DNA of 64,000 nt. It comes from CALDUY01 sp046350255 (GTDB lineage Bacteria; Planctomycetota; Planctomycetia; Gemmatales; Gemmataceae). How positions within the stretch are numbered: position 1 is the stretch's first letter; every line of letters begins with the position of its first letter. A program made the translations under genes and the position numbers. The notes below the pieces were generated by a model. That model was given only the letters and a program-made list of their open reading frames with translations, did no database searches and was not told where the DNA came from. This document shows, piece by piece, positions 39,145-49,024 of the stretch. The stretch spans positions 186,001 through 250,000 of the forward strand of contig JAXMAV010000005.1 of NCBI GenBank assembly GCA_046350255.1, in the 5' to 3' direction.

Positions 39145-42100
39145 TCAGGCGGCTGCAACCTGGGCATCATCGTTGGGCCAGTCCTCGAACCGGACAGAGA
39201 ATCGACTGGAGATGCCGGACTCCGCCATGGTGACGCCATATAGCACATCGGCGGCCGACATGGTCCGCTTGTGGTGCGTGATGATAATAAACTGAGAGAG
39301 ATTCAGAAAGTCGCGCAGCACAGCGGTGAATCGCCCGACATTGGCCTCGTCCAGGGCGGCATCGACCTCGTCGAGGATACAAAAGGGGCTGGGTTTGCTC
39401 TGAAATATGGCCAGAAGCAGGGCGACTGCAGTCATGGTCTTCTCGCCACCCGACATCAGGGAGATGCTGCGAAGCTCCTTGCCAGGGGGGCGCGCGATTA
39501 CCTCGATACCGCTTTCGAGGATGTCCACTCCTTCTTCGAGGACAATGTCAGCCATGCCTCCGCCAAATAGCTTGCGGAACAGTTCCTGAAAATGACTACG
39601 AATGGCCTCAAATGTTTCAGTAAAGAGGCGACGGCTATCAGTGTTGATGCGGTCGATGATCTCCTGTAGCGTCTTCTGCGAGGCGGTTAGATCGTCGAAC
39701 TGGATTCGCAGGGTGGAATAGCGTCCTTCTAGTTCGCGCAGTTCGTCGAGTGCTTCCAGATTGACATTTCCCAGCTTACTGAGCTTTCGCTTGAGTTCTG
39801 CAATCTCAGCTTCCGGAGTGACGGGTTCCTCACCCTCCAGTGAAGTGACCACCAGGGGTTGTTCCAGCGCTTGTTGATGTCCCTCGGCGATTAGCTTCTG
39901 ATAAAGATCGGCCAGGTCAACCTGATAGTCTTCCTGGATGCGATTGCAGAGAACCTCGCGGGAGTGAGACAGGTTGTTCACTGTCAATTCGCGCGAGCGC
40001 AGGTTTTCCTGGCGCTGACGCCAGGTTCCCCGACTTTCCTGCACCTGCTGATTCAGGGCGATCTTTCGATCTCGAAGTGAACGACGTTCCTGGGTTAGCT
40101 GGGTCAACGCTTGCTCAATCGATTCCTTACGATGATACAGGTCTGCCATGTTCTGGCCGGCCTGTAGTAGCTCTCGTTCAATCTCCGCCGATTTCTGAAC
40201 CAGACCGCGAATGCGCAGGTCGAGGCGCATTTGCTCGCTGGCGCGCTGATCGTGATCGGCCTCGAGCTGGGCTTGCCGTTGCTTGAGGCCGGCCAGACGC
40301 TCCTCGAGCTGAGCCAGACCTACCCGAGCCATCATGGCTGCCTGCTGCTGACGTTGTTCCTGAGATTCGAGGTCGCGGCGCTCCTTCTCGATGGCTTCGG
40401 CTCGACATTTTGCGCTGGCCACAGCCGCTTCGGCCTCGGCAGCGTGATCCAGGGCACGTTGCCAGTCTTCGCGCAGACGATTGGTCTCCTGCTCAAGCTG
40501 GGTGATTTCTCCCTGGCTCAAGGTGACTTCCTCAGTCAACCCTTCTCGGCGTTCCTGGTGCTGGCCAATGCGCATGCGCATATCGTTGGCTTGCTCGGCC
40601 AGCACGGCAATCTCGTAGCCGGCATGGCCAATGCGTGTATCCAGCTGCTCGATCCGCTCTCGAATTGAGTTTAGATCTTCCTCGAACTCCACCAGACGCT
40701 CGTCGTGTTGCAGCAGCTGTTCGCGAAGATCTCGTAGTTCGCTCTTGCGCGAGAGAATTCCCGCTTCTGCGTGATGGGTTCCCACGGTCAGAGTGCCGTC
40801 TGGTTCGAGCAGCTCCCCAGCCAGCGTGATGCAGCGATAGCCCGAGGTGACAGATTGAATGGCCCGGGCAGCTGCAAGGTCCCGAACGATCAGGGTCTTA
40901 CCGAGAAGAAGCCGGGGTAAGGCTGAAAATCGAGGAGTCTCGCAGCGAACCACCTGTTCGGCGTGAGCAATGACTCCAGGGTGATCCCCCAGCGTGCCGG
41001 GCCCTGCCTGATTACGTACGAGGTCTGTCCGTTCCGTGCCATGGGCTGGCTGCTCAGCCGTGACGGGCGGTTGCAGAAAGCTCACTCTACCTGAGAAGGG
41101 AATGCCGCGCTCGGCCAAGGCGCGCTGGAGTTCCTCGGCATTGAGCACGACAAACCGCTGGGCCCGGTCTCCCAGGGCCAGGTCGATCAGGGGGGCGTAC
41201 TCGCGCCGCACTGAAAGCAGTTCCGCGACGATGCCAACCACGGTTCGCCAGGGGCCAGGGTCCGTTGCTGCCAGATGTGTCAGCACTTCACGAACGCCTG
41301 TGCTGAGACCTTCGTGACTGCGTTCCAGGTTTTCCAGCACTTCGATGCGGCTCACCAGGCCGCTGCGCTCGGCTCGCAGGTCGGCGATATGACCCAGGGT
41401 TTCTTCGCGGCTGGTGGACAGGCGGTCGCGCTCGGTAGTCAGCTCAACCTGAGCCAAGCGGGCCTGAGTCAAACGGCTCTGCAGCGATTCCTCAGCACTG
41501 CGGAGATGCTCCAGTTCCATGTCCAGGGAAGCCAGGTGTTCCGCCGCCTGCTCACTGCGCTGGAGTACCCGGGCCAGCTCTCTTGACAGGTTGTCTAGCT
41601 GCGCCTTGTAGGCTACCGCATCGTTATGACGTCTGGCAGCCAGGCGCATTTGATCGAGATGGGCAGCCTCCTGCCGGTCGCCTTCTTCACGTAACTCCAG
41701 CCGGCGCTTCTCGATGTCCGCCAGCGATTCCTCAATGTCTTCCACGGCCTGTTGTCGGGCGCGGAACTGGATCTCGGCCTCTTTCCTCTCCTGCTGGGCC
41801 TGTTCGCAGCCAGTGGTGAGATCCAGCACCTGGCGGACCAGGTGCATCAGACGCTCGCGCGTCCTGGCCAGTTCCTCCTGATGTTGATCGAGCGTCGATT
41901 GCCCCACATCAAAGCGGGCGTGTTCTCCGGCCAGGCTCTGACGGGTTTCCGAGAGGGAGGTCTCCTGCGAATGCAGGGACTGTTCCACTGTGTGGAGATG
42001 CGTCTCGACGGTTGCCAGGTCTCGTTCGCTGTTGTCGGCGGTGACACTTTCTTCCTGTAGCTCGGTGCGGAGAGTCTCAAGGGCGGCGGCCTCATTTGAA

Positions 42101-42819
42101 AATCGAGTATTCACCTCGTGATATTCACGTAGGCTGGAGCCGATGCGTAGCTCCTTGAGCCGGCTGGTGTAGAGTTGAAACCGTTCGGCCTTGGCTGCCT
42201 GGAGTTTCACACTGCGCAGCTGTTTCTCGACCTCTTCCAAAATGTCGCGGAGTCGCTGGAGATTGGACTCGACGCGTTCGAGCTTGCGGATAGCCTCGAT
42301 CTTTCGCACCTTGAAGCGAGAGATACCGGCCGCCTCCTCGAAGATCGTTCGCCGTTCTTTCGGCGCGGTCTGCAGGAGAATATCCACCTGCCCCTGCTGA
42401 ATGATGCAGTAGGCATCGGTTCCGGCTCCAGATCCCAGAAAGAGATCCTTGATGTCCTTGAGGCGGCAGGGGTGGTTGTTGATGAGGTACTCACCTTCGC
42501 CGGACCGGTAGACCCGGCGGGTGATCCGCACCTCCTCGCTGTCGGTAGCCAGGATCGAGCGGCGATTATCGAAAATCATGCTGACCTCGGCCATGCCGAG
42601 GCTGCGCCGGGACGCGGACCCATTGAAGATCACGTCCGTCATCTCGCCGCCGCGGAGACTGCGGGCGCTCTGCTCGCCGAGCACCCAGCGCACCGCATCG
42701 ACCACGTTCGATTTCCCCGAGCCGTTGGGACCGATGATACCGGTAACGCCTTCGGCGAAATCGAACTGGGTCTTGTCGGCGAACGACTTGAAGCCAACGA
42801 GCTCGAGTCGCTTGAGCAT
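39145..42819 (-). CDS. smc: Chromosome partition protein SMC
   Basis: The 1,224-residue protein is the ATPase of the chromosome-organising SMC-ScpAB complex. The N-terminal head has Walker A IIGPNGSGKSNVVDAVRWVLG and the R-loop region (GGEMTDVIFNGS). Two long coiled-coil arms run over about 170-500 and 680-1020. They flank the hinge at about 520-660 (GVREVLTHLAATDPGPW, VVGIVAELLSVRREYAPLID). The C-terminal head has the signature SLMSGGEKTMTAVALLLAIF and Walker B CILDEVDAALDEAN. Length is typical. It follows the FlgI-like gene by 80 bases, with a stem-loop between them. Confidence 0.96.
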   Translation of the reverse strand: MLKRLELVGFKSFADKTQFDFAEGVTGIIGPNGSGKSNVVDAVRWVLGEQSARSLRGGEMTDVIFNGSASRRSLGMAEVSMIFDNRRSILATDSEEVRITRRVYRSGEGEYLINNHPCRLKDIKDLFLGSGAGTDAYCIIQQGQVDILLQTAPKERRTIFEEAAGISRFKVRKIEAIRKLERVESNLQRLRDILEEVEKQLRSVKLQAAKAERFQLYTSRLKELRIGSSLREYHEVNTRFSNEAAALETLRTELQEESVTADNSERDLATVETHLHTVEQSLHSQETSLSETRQSLAGEHARFDVGQSTLDQHQEELARTRERLMHLVRQVLDLTTGCEQAQQERKEAEIQFRARQQAVEDIEESLADIEKRRLELREEGDRQEAAHLDQMRLAARRHNDAVAYKAQLDNLSRELARVLQRSEQAAEHLASLDMELEHLRSAEESLQSRLTQARLAQVELTTERDRLSTSREETLGHIADLRAERSGLVSRIEVLENLERSHEGLSTGVREVLTHLAATDPGPWRTVVGIVAELLSVRREYAPLIDLALGDRAQRFVVLNAEELQRALAERGIPFSGRVSFLQPPVTAEQPAHGTERTDLVRNQAGPGTLGDHPGVIAHAEQVVRCETPRFSALPRLLLGKTLIVRDLAAARAIQSVTSGYRCITLAGELLEPDGTLTVGTHHAEAGILSRKSELRDLREQLLQHDERLVEFEEDLNSIRERIEQLDTRIGHAGYEIAVLAEQANDMRMRIGQHQERREGLTEEVTLSQGEITQLEQETNRLREDWQRALDHAAEAEAAVASAKCRAEAIEKERRDLESQEQRQQQAAMMARVGLAQLEERLAGLKQRQAQLEADHDQRASEQMRLDLRIRGLVQKSAEIERELLQAGQNMADLYHRKESIEQALTQLTQERRSLRDRKIALNQQVQESRGTWRQRQENLRSRELTVNNLSHSREVLCNRIQEDYQVDLADLYQKLIAEGHQQALEQPLVVTSLEGEEPVTPEAEIAELKRKLSKLGNVNLEALDELRELEGRYSTLRIQFDDLTASQKTLQEIIDRINTDSRRLFTETFEAIRSHFQELFRKLFGGGMADIVLEEGVDILESGIEVIARPPGKELRSISLMSGGEKTMTAVALLLAIFQSKPSPFCILDEVDAALDEANVGRFTAVLRDFLNLSQFIIITHHKRTMSAADVLYGVTMAESGISSRFSVRFEDWPNDDAQVAAA

Positions 42820-42844
42820 GCGGGATCACTCGCGCGGAGCAGAA

Positions 42845-42871
42845 CCCCTGGCGGCAAGGTCACGCCAGGGG
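42845..42871 (-). terminator. Stem-loop between the FlgI-like gene and smc
   Basis: A perfect 9-bp stem (42845-42853 with 42863-42871) has a 9-base loop. There is no T-tract on the minus strand, so it may be a weak terminator or an element of the smc leader. Confidence 0.4.
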
Positions 42872-42899
42872 AGGACGATTCAGGGATCCGGAGGGTCAA

Positions 42900-44696
42900 T
42901 TAGGGAGCGGCGTCGAGTTTGCTTTCCGATTTTTCGTCGGGATCCGAGCCCACAGTGTTCAGTTCCGCCTGGTCCTTCCCTGCTTTCAGGAGATCGTCCA
43001 AGGCCGGAGACTGGGGTAGAGCGTCGATACGCACCCGGCAGGTCAGGCTGTCGCAGGTGGAGGCCTGCTGCAAGAGCGCGACCACTTCGGGATAGTGAGC
43101 GCCCAGGTCGGCCATCGTGCGAATTACTGCTTCCACCTCCAGGCCGCACTGCTTTCGCACAGGTTCGCTCCCAAGGGGGAAGCGGCTGACAGTGCAACGC
43201 AGATCGTCCTTCGTGGCGGTCACTGCGAACTCGCCGGCCAGGAACGAGAAGGGCGGGCGAAGCGAAGGCGTTTCGCCGAAGAGAACCACCTCGGCACATT
43301 TGGTGGTGGTCAGATGGATGAAGGGCCGGGTGTCGGGAGCCACGCGGTGCAGATGAAACGAATCGTTGAGGAGGTCGCCCCGGACCAGCGGGTCGTTCTC
43401 GGACAGCATACGCAGGCCGCGAAACGCTCCGTAGCGAAGTTCCTCGTCCAGATTGCTGACGATGAGTTCCTTGAGCTTCAGATGGCAGACCGCCTCGTCA
43501 AGCGAAGCCAGGGCAGTAAGGCACAGGGAGCGTAGCAAGGGGTACTGAACGGCACAACGAGCGAGTTCCTCGCCGCATCCGGGGCTGCCGAGGTAGGCCA
43601 GTGCCTCGGCACTGGTAAAGCGCACCAGCGGATTGGTCGATTTCAGCCCGCGCTCCTTCAGCATGGGAATGCTCTTGGCACCAAGGGCTTCCAGACGAAG
43701 GGCAGCCACCAGCGTGCGAGATGGATCGAGCAGATCGTCCCCCAGTTTTTGGCGGTAAGACCGGCGATCTGCCTCGGTTTTTCCGGGCGTGTCCGCCGAG
43801 TCGGTCATGGGGATGGCCCGGACCACACGCAGGTAGCGCGGCAGATTATAGCGGTACTGAGCAGGCACGCGGACAGACACCGCCATGTTGTCCTTGGTGT
43901 GTGCGATGCTGTTATCCAGGGCGCCGCGCAGGCTAGTGGCCTGGAACGTGGAGTTGATTCGGTCGGCAATCAGGCTGGTGAAACGAGCCTGCTGCTTGTC
44001 CTGGTTCATGACCAGGGCCAAGGGGTTGTCGCGAAGCAACTTGGCACCGGACCAGATCCGGCCCGACTTCACACGAGTGGTGTCGTCCCCATCGCCAATG
44101 CCGACCAGAATGGGCCCACGCACGATGGCCAGCTTGTGCCCGAGGACGAGGTTGTTGCCGCCCTTGAAGTCCGGGCTGAGATTCCGGGTGAAATCGTAGT
44201 TGAACAGGTAGGTGCGACGCAGCACGCCGCCCCGAAGACTGGTAGCCTTGCTGCCAGGCGGGAGCTTCACTTCCACATCAATGGTATCGTCTTTTGAAGC
44301 TCCTGGAGGAATAGTTGCCTCGAGGATGACCAGCGCACATTCCGCAGACTTGAGCAGGGCAGGGACATTCTGGACCCGCTCCTTCTGCAACTGCTCCTGC
44401 AGCATGGCGCGGTAGGAATCGTGGTTGCAATCTCCACCGGTGCCTTCCAGACCTTCGACCAGACCCACGCCACCGAGTGACAGTGGTTCTGCATTGCCGA
44501 CCGTGGTGCAATCACCCACGGTTTGAATGTCGTAGCGATGCAGTTCGCTATCGTCCTCGGCCTGGGCTCGGGTCTGACTGGTGGTGCTCGAGCAGCCTGT
44601 AGAGAGGAACAGCGCTGCAAGCAGACCACCTGCCAGCAACCAGGGCAGGTGGCGCGCCATCTGACGAAGGCCCGGTACCGAAGCAAAACGGGTCAT
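42900..44696 (-). CDS. Lipoprotein with FlgI (flagellar P-ring)-like domain
   Basis: The 598-residue protein has a lipoprotein signal (LAGGLLAALFLSTGCSS, lipid-anchored Cys about residue 35). Residues about 50-300 follow the FlgI pattern: RYDIQTVGDCTTVGN, LGGVGLVEGLEGTGGD, YRAMLQEQL, VPALLKSAECALVILEATIP, IDVEVKLPPGSKATSLRGGV and a further FlgI-like half (VSVRVPAQYRYNLPRYLRVV). Residues about 330-440 contain HEAT-like helices (ALRLEALGAKSIPMLKERGL, RFTSAEALAYLGSPGCGEEL). FlgI is normally a soluble periplasmic P-ring subunit of about 365 residues without a lipid anchor. No flagellar gene is nearby. ATG 44696 has AAGGA seven bases upstream. Confidence 0.72.
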   Translation of the reverse strand: MTRFASVPGLRQMARHLPWLLAGGLLAALFLSTGCSSTTSQTRAQAEDDSELHRYDIQTVGDCTTVGNAEPLSLGGVGLVEGLEGTGGDCNHDSYRAMLQEQLQKERVQNVPALLKSAECALVILEATIPPGASKDDTIDVEVKLPPGSKATSLRGGVLRRTYLFNYDFTRNLSPDFKGGNNLVLGHKLAIVRGPILVGIGDGDDTTRVKSGRIWSGAKLLRDNPLALVMNQDKQQARFTSLIADRINSTFQATSLRGALDNSIAHTKDNMAVSVRVPAQYRYNLPRYLRVVRAIPMTDSADTPGKTEADRRSYRQKLGDDLLDPSRTLVAALRLEALGAKSIPMLKERGLKSTNPLVRFTSAEALAYLGSPGCGEELARCAVQYPLLRSLCLTALASLDEAVCHLKLKELIVSNLDEELRYGAFRGLRMLSENDPLVRGDLLNDSFHLHRVAPDTRPFIHLTTTKCAEVVLFGETPSLRPPFSFLAGEFAVTATKDDLRCTVSRFPLGSEPVRKQCGLEVEAVIRTMADLGAHYPEVVALLQQASTCDSLTCRVRIDALPQSPALDDLLKAGKDQAELNTVGSDPDEKSESKLDAAP

Positions 44697-44869
44697 GGCT
44701 TCATCCTTGAAGCGGCTGCGCAGTTCCCCCGGCCAGCCAGAAACATCTTCCTGCACGTGGAACGCGAGGAAATGCTGGCCTGCTGCCCAGCCTGATCGTG
44801 GATCGATAGGAGGGCGAGACCATAGTGAGAGTTCTCCGTCGTGTCAAGACTAGATTTTGTTCGGGACAC

Positions 44870-47800
44870 TCATTTTCGAGGAAGCAGAATAACGGGTAGT
44901 TCCAGCTTGCGGGCGTGGTCGTTCAGCCGAACCAGGTCGGATCTGGTCAGGGTGGACCATTCTTCCAGCAAGTTGGCCAGGAGTTTGGCCTGCTGAGCAT
45001 AAACCTCGCGAATGCCCTGGGCCGGTTCGCCGTCGGCGTCGCGCACCAACTCGTAGAGCCAGGCTAGCTGGGAATAGAGCCGGGCTCCGCCCTTCTGGGC
45101 CAGGATGTCATACGACACCCTGGCTTTCGGGTTATGCATCTGTTCCTCAAGACGGTCCAGTTTTTGCTGGAAGGTCTTGGAATCACGCAGCAACTCCTCC
45201 GCCTTTTTGTCTCCTTCGAGAAGTTTGTTCCGCTCCTCGATCTGTTTGCGTACAAGTCGGATGGCCTCGACCGCCTTGACCAGGGCGGTGATATCGTCGC
45301 GCAGGCGCAGGGCGAAACGAAACTGGTTGTCGAGTTCTTCCTGAGTGACCTGCTTGGTTTGCACTACCCGTGGATCGGGCTGGATGTGCAAGGTGGTTTC
45401 GACCGATTTCCCGTGGGCAGAGAGTCGGAGGGTGTACTTGCCTGGTACGGCCATGGGACCCACCTGGGGTGCTCCCATATCGACATGAGCGCTTCGGATG
45501 CGTGCTGCTCCTTCGCTCAGCAGGTCCCAGTGGACTCGATGTAGCCCCGGTTCTCGAGATAACCGAGGCGATTTGTAGCTGTCACTAGAATACCCGCCCA
45601 CGTCGGAGGTGTCTTCTTCCGGTGGTTTCTTGCTGGTCAAGGTGCGAAGCACTCCGCCTTTCTCGTCCAGAATCTCGAGTTTCACGTCTCCCTTGATGGG
45701 GGTTCCCAGGTGATAGCTGATGGCTGCACCAGCTGGAGGGTTGGCTCCGCTGCTCATCGGCTGGGCAGGGCGAGGCGTTCCGGTTGTCCGAAAGCGCACG
45801 GCCGGCGGGGGAGCAAACAGATGAAGTGCTCGCGCCTGCCACTCCGCAGGTGGAGTGCGAAGGGGCGTGAGATCGTCCAGAATCCAGATGGAGCGTCCGC
45901 TGGTCCCCACCACCAGGTCGTGGCCCTGTACTTTCAGGTCGGTGACTCGCACTGGCGGCAAGTTCAGCTTTAGCGGAGTCCATGTCTTTCCACGGTCGAG
46001 CGAGTAGGCCAACCCGCGCTCGCCACCCAGGTAGAGCAGGCCTTCACGACCTGGATCTTCGCGCACTACCTGCAAGAAGCCGATATCCGGGATCTCTTTC
46101 GAGAGGTTGGTCCAGGTTTTTCCAAGGTCCCGGGTCATGAAAAGGTAGGGTTTGCGATCGTCGAGGCGATGGGCATCCACCACCACGTAGGCCGTATGCG
46201 GTTCGAAGGGCGAGGTTTCGATGCAGGTGACGGTGCCAAACTCCGGAAGGCCTGGCGGAGTGACCTCGCGCCATTCCTTCTCCTGAATGACATGTACCCG
46301 GCCGTCATCACTTCCTGCCCAAAGAAGCCCTGGCTGGCGGGGGGATTCGGCCAGGGCGAACACGGTGCCGAAGACCTCCACGCCGGTGTTGTCACCAGTG
46401 ATGGGGCCACCCGACCACTTCATCTTGCTGCGATCGTTCCGGGTAAGGTCCCCGCTGATTTTCTCCCAGGCTCGTCCACCATTCTGGGTGCGAAACACCA
46501 CGTTGGCGGCATGGTAGATTGTGCGAGGATCGTGCGGCGAAATGAGGATGGGTGCGGTCCACTGAAAACGATACTGCAAATCCTCGGCGCCATGGCCCGA
46601 AGCGTTGTATGGGTAAATTCCGACCGGAACTGCCTGACGCGTGCGGTGATCGTACCGGGAGATGTAGCCGCCATACTCACCGGCATAGACGATGTGGGGG
46701 TTGGTCGGATCGATGGCGACATGGCCGGCCTCGCCACCACCGACGGTGTGCCAGGCTGCCAGGGGGATGTCCCCCCCCTCCAGGCTGCGGCTGGGGCCCA
46801 TCGCGGTGCCAACATCCTGGATGGTGCAGGCGATGTGGTAGGGAGTTCGGCGATCAACCGAGATATGGTAGGTCTGACAGATAGGCAGCGGCGGAGCATA
46901 CCAGGTCTTGCCGCCATCGATGGAGATGTCCACACCGCCGTCGTTACTGTCGATCATCCGCTCGGGGTTGGTGGGATCGATCCACAGGTCATGATGGTCT
47001 CCGTGATGAGGGCCGCCGACACGCTCGAGGGTTTTTCCACCATCGATGGTGCGCAAGAGGGGCACCTGAGGGAAATAGACCACATTGGCGTTGGTGGGAT
47101 GAATCGTCAGGGTGGAGAAGTACCAGGCGCGTTGCTGCAATGCCCGATGGGAGTTGATGTGCGTCCATTTCTCGCCGCCGTCGTCGCTGCGAAACAGCCC
47201 TCCCTTTTCCGCCTCAATGAGGGCGTAGACCCGGCGGGAGTCCGAGGGGGCCACGGCGATGCTGATCTTGCCCCAGATGCCCTCGGGCAGCCCCTCGGCC
47301 CGGCGAGTGCCGGGGCGGGCCTCCTTCGCTGCCTCGGCAGAATCGGGTTCGGGGGCAGCAACCAGCTGGGTCCAGGTATCGCCTCCATCGCGAGAGGTGT
47401 ATAGGCCACTGCCGGGGCCGCCACTTGTCATCTCCCAGGGACGTCGGCGCGTCTGCCAGAGGCCGGCAAATAGAATCCCAGGATTGGCTGGATCGAAGCA
47501 GACATCCGAGGCACCGGTGTCATCATTCTTGTAGAGGACCCGTTCCCAGGTTTTTCCGCCGTCCACCGTTCGGAAGATGCCTCGCTGCGGATTGGGGCCG
47601 AACACCTTGCCCAGCACCGCCGCGAAGGCGACATTGGGATTTTTCGGGTGGACGATCATCGTCCCAATCTGGCCTTCCTGATTCCAGACGTGCTTCCAGG
47701 TTTTTCCTGCATCGGTGGATTTGTAGATGCCGTTGCCACTCTCGACGTTGCCGCGGATATTCGCCTCGCCGGATCCGATATAGATCACATTTGGATCGGA

Positions 47801-48094
47801 GGGTGCCACCGCGATGGAGCCGATGGAGGACACAGGCATGTCATCGAGGATGGGGTTCCAGCGAATGCCGCCATCCGTCGATTTCCACAGACCGCTGGCT
47901 GCCGTGGCCGCATAAAACACCAGAGGCTGGCCAGGAACTCCACAGGCGCGACACACGCGTCCTCCGATGGCCGGGCCGATGCTACGGAACTTGAGACGCT
48001 TGTAGGCCTCGGGCCCCCCTTTGGGTTCCTCTGCCGACCCGGTGGATCCCTGGACTAGCACCACTACCAACAACAGACGGATGGCTCCGCGCAT
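44870..48094 (-). CDS. Exported BNR/sortilin-like beta-propeller protein
   Basis: The 1,074-residue protein has a signal peptide (MRGAIRLLLVVVLVQGSTGS) and two propellers made of BNR/Asp-box repeats: GLWKSTDGGIRWNPIL, GIYKSTDAGKTWKHVW, GIFRTVDGGKTWERVL, GLYTSRDGGDTWTQLV, LFMTRDLGKTWTNLSK and LAYSLDRGKTWTPLK. It resembles VPS10/sortilin-type and xyloglucanase-like sialidase-superfamily proteins annotated as glycosyl hydrolases. The C-terminal 350 residues include a helical segment (RDDITALVKAVEAIRLVRKQ) and FnIII/CBM-like strands. No catalytic residues can be assigned. The start at 48094 is preferred over 48169 because it begins the signal peptide. Confidence 0.82.
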   Translation of the reverse strand: MRGAIRLLLVVVLVQGSTGSAEEPKGGPEAYKRLKFRSIGPAIGGRVCRACGVPGQPLVFYAATAASGLWKSTDGGIRWNPILDDMPVSSIGSIAVAPSDPNVIYIGSGEANIRGNVESGNGIYKSTDAGKTWKHVWNQEGQIGTMIVHPKNPNVAFAAVLGKVFGPNPQRGIFRTVDGGKTWERVLYKNDDTGASDVCFDPANPGILFAGLWQTRRRPWEMTSGGPGSGLYTSRDGGDTWTQLVAAPEPDSAEAAKEARPGTRRAEGLPEGIWGKISIAVAPSDSRRVYALIEAEKGGLFRSDDGGEKWTHINSHRALQQRAWYFSTLTIHPTNANVVYFPQVPLLRTIDGGKTLERVGGPHHGDHHDLWIDPTNPERMIDSNDGGVDISIDGGKTWYAPPLPICQTYHISVDRRTPYHIACTIQDVGTAMGPSRSLEGGDIPLAAWHTVGGGEAGHVAIDPTNPHIVYAGEYGGYISRYDHRTRQAVPVGIYPYNASGHGAEDLQYRFQWTAPILISPHDPRTIYHAANVVFRTQNGGRAWEKISGDLTRNDRSKMKWSGGPITGDNTGVEVFGTVFALAESPRQPGLLWAGSDDGRVHVIQEKEWREVTPPGLPEFGTVTCIETSPFEPHTAYVVVDAHRLDDRKPYLFMTRDLGKTWTNLSKEIPDIGFLQVVREDPGREGLLYLGGERGLAYSLDRGKTWTPLKLNLPPVRVTDLKVQGHDLVVGTSGRSIWILDDLTPLRTPPAEWQARALHLFAPPPAVRFRTTGTPRPAQPMSSGANPPAGAAISYHLGTPIKGDVKLEILDEKGGVLRTLTSKKPPEEDTSDVGGYSSDSYKSPRLSREPGLHRVHWDLLSEGAARIRSAHVDMGAPQVGPMAVPGKYTLRLSAHGKSVETTLHIQPDPRVVQTKQVTQEELDNQFRFALRLRDDITALVKAVEAIRLVRKQIEERNKLLEGDKKAEELLRDSKTFQQKLDRLEEQMHNPKARVSYDILAQKGGARLYSQLAWLYELVRDADGEPAQGIREVYAQQAKLLANLLEEWSTLTRSDLVRLNDHARKLELPVILLPRK

Positions 48095-48170
48095 GAGGTC
48101 ACCTGGACTGAAATGAATGCGAATGAGAAGAGGCAGCAGGGCAGGGGAGAGGTGGAAAGCAGTCTGCAAC

Positions 48171-48202
48171 CCAGGCCGGGCTTTGGTGAAGGCCCGGCCT
48201 GG
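48171..48202 (-). terminator. Stem-loop terminator after the DUF1080 gene
   Basis: A perfect 11-bp stem (48171-48181 with 48192-48202) with a 10-base loop lies 12 bases after the DUF1080 stop. No T-tract is seen. Confidence 0.5.
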
Positions 48203-48214
48203 TAGGAGTAGCCC

Positions 48215-48949
48215 CTAGTCGACGTTATCGGGCAGTTCCTTGATGAAGATGTTGCGGAACCAGAGACGGTCTCCGTGATGCTGGAGTTCGATGGGGCCCT
48301 TCTTCGGCAGGGGCTGGTTCTTGTCCCAGAAGTTCATGAGGGGCTGATTGTCCACCACCAGCACGCCATTGAGGTACACGGTGACCTTCTCGCCCTTCAT
48401 GATGATGCGGAAGGAGTTCCACTCGCCGATGGGCTTGTCGGCCTTCTTGAGCGGTCGCTTGCCAAACTTCTCCGGGTTGTTCCACAACGCGCCGGAGCCG
48501 GAACTCTTGTCGGCACCACGAGCACCCGCGGCGTTGTCCGAATCCCAGATCTGCACCTGGGGTTGGCCGCGCAGGTAGATGCCGCTATCGCCCTTCTCCT
48601 CGATCTTCCAGTCGATCAGCAGTTCGAAGTTGCCGTAGTCCTTGATGGTCTGCAGCGAATCGCCCTTGCCGTCGTAGTACAGGACGCCGTCGGGCTGGAT
48701 CTTCCAGTGAGCGAAGACCTTCGCGTTTTGGGCCTTGACGCGTTTGGCGTACTCCTCCTGATTCTCCTTAAGCTTGGCACGCTGATTGATCGGGATGACT
48801 CCCTGCCAGTGGGTCAGGTCCTTGCCGTTGAACAGGGCGGTGAAACCTTTGGGGGGGACGTTGTGGCCAGCCGGTTTTTTGTCCTCGGCAGCGAGACCCA
48901 GCGCGACCACGGTGATCACGGAGGTGAAGGAGAGCAGTGCAGAGCGCAT
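48215..48949 (-). CDS. DUF1080 (3-keto-disaccharide hydrolase-like) exported protein
   Basis: The 244-residue protein has a signal peptide (MRSALLSFTSVITVVALGLA) followed by one DUF1080 jelly-roll domain. Typical segments are GFTALFNGKDLTHWQGV, GVLYYDGKGDSLQTIKDYGN, FELLIDWKIEEKGDSGIYLR, PIGEWNSFRIIMKGEKVTVY and GPIELQHHGDRLWFRNIFIK. The family includes enzymes acting on 3-keto-glycosides and many planctomycete exported proteins of unknown specificity. The start has AGGAG eight bases upstream. Confidence 0.9.
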   Translation of the reverse strand: MRSALLSFTSVITVVALGLAAEDKKPAGHNVPPKGFTALFNGKDLTHWQGVIPINQRAKLKENQEEYAKRVKAQNAKVFAHWKIQPDGVLYYDGKGDSLQTIKDYGNFELLIDWKIEEKGDSGIYLRGQPQVQIWDSDNAAGARGADKSSGSGALWNNPEKFGKRPLKKADKPIGEWNSFRIIMKGEKVTVYLNGVLVVDNQPLMNFWDKNQPLPKKGPIELQHHGDRLWFRNIFIKELPDNVD

Positions 48950-49024
48950 CGAGCGGACTCCTGGGGGTGGGGTGAGAACGTAGGATTCTTCTAAGGTGCA
49001 GGGAGGGTTTTGGACAGGGGGCCC

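Noticed and set aside
46169..47404. 411-residue plus-strand frame within the BNR propeller gene
   Set aside because: It is an artefact of repeated Asp-box codons in the real minus-strand gene.
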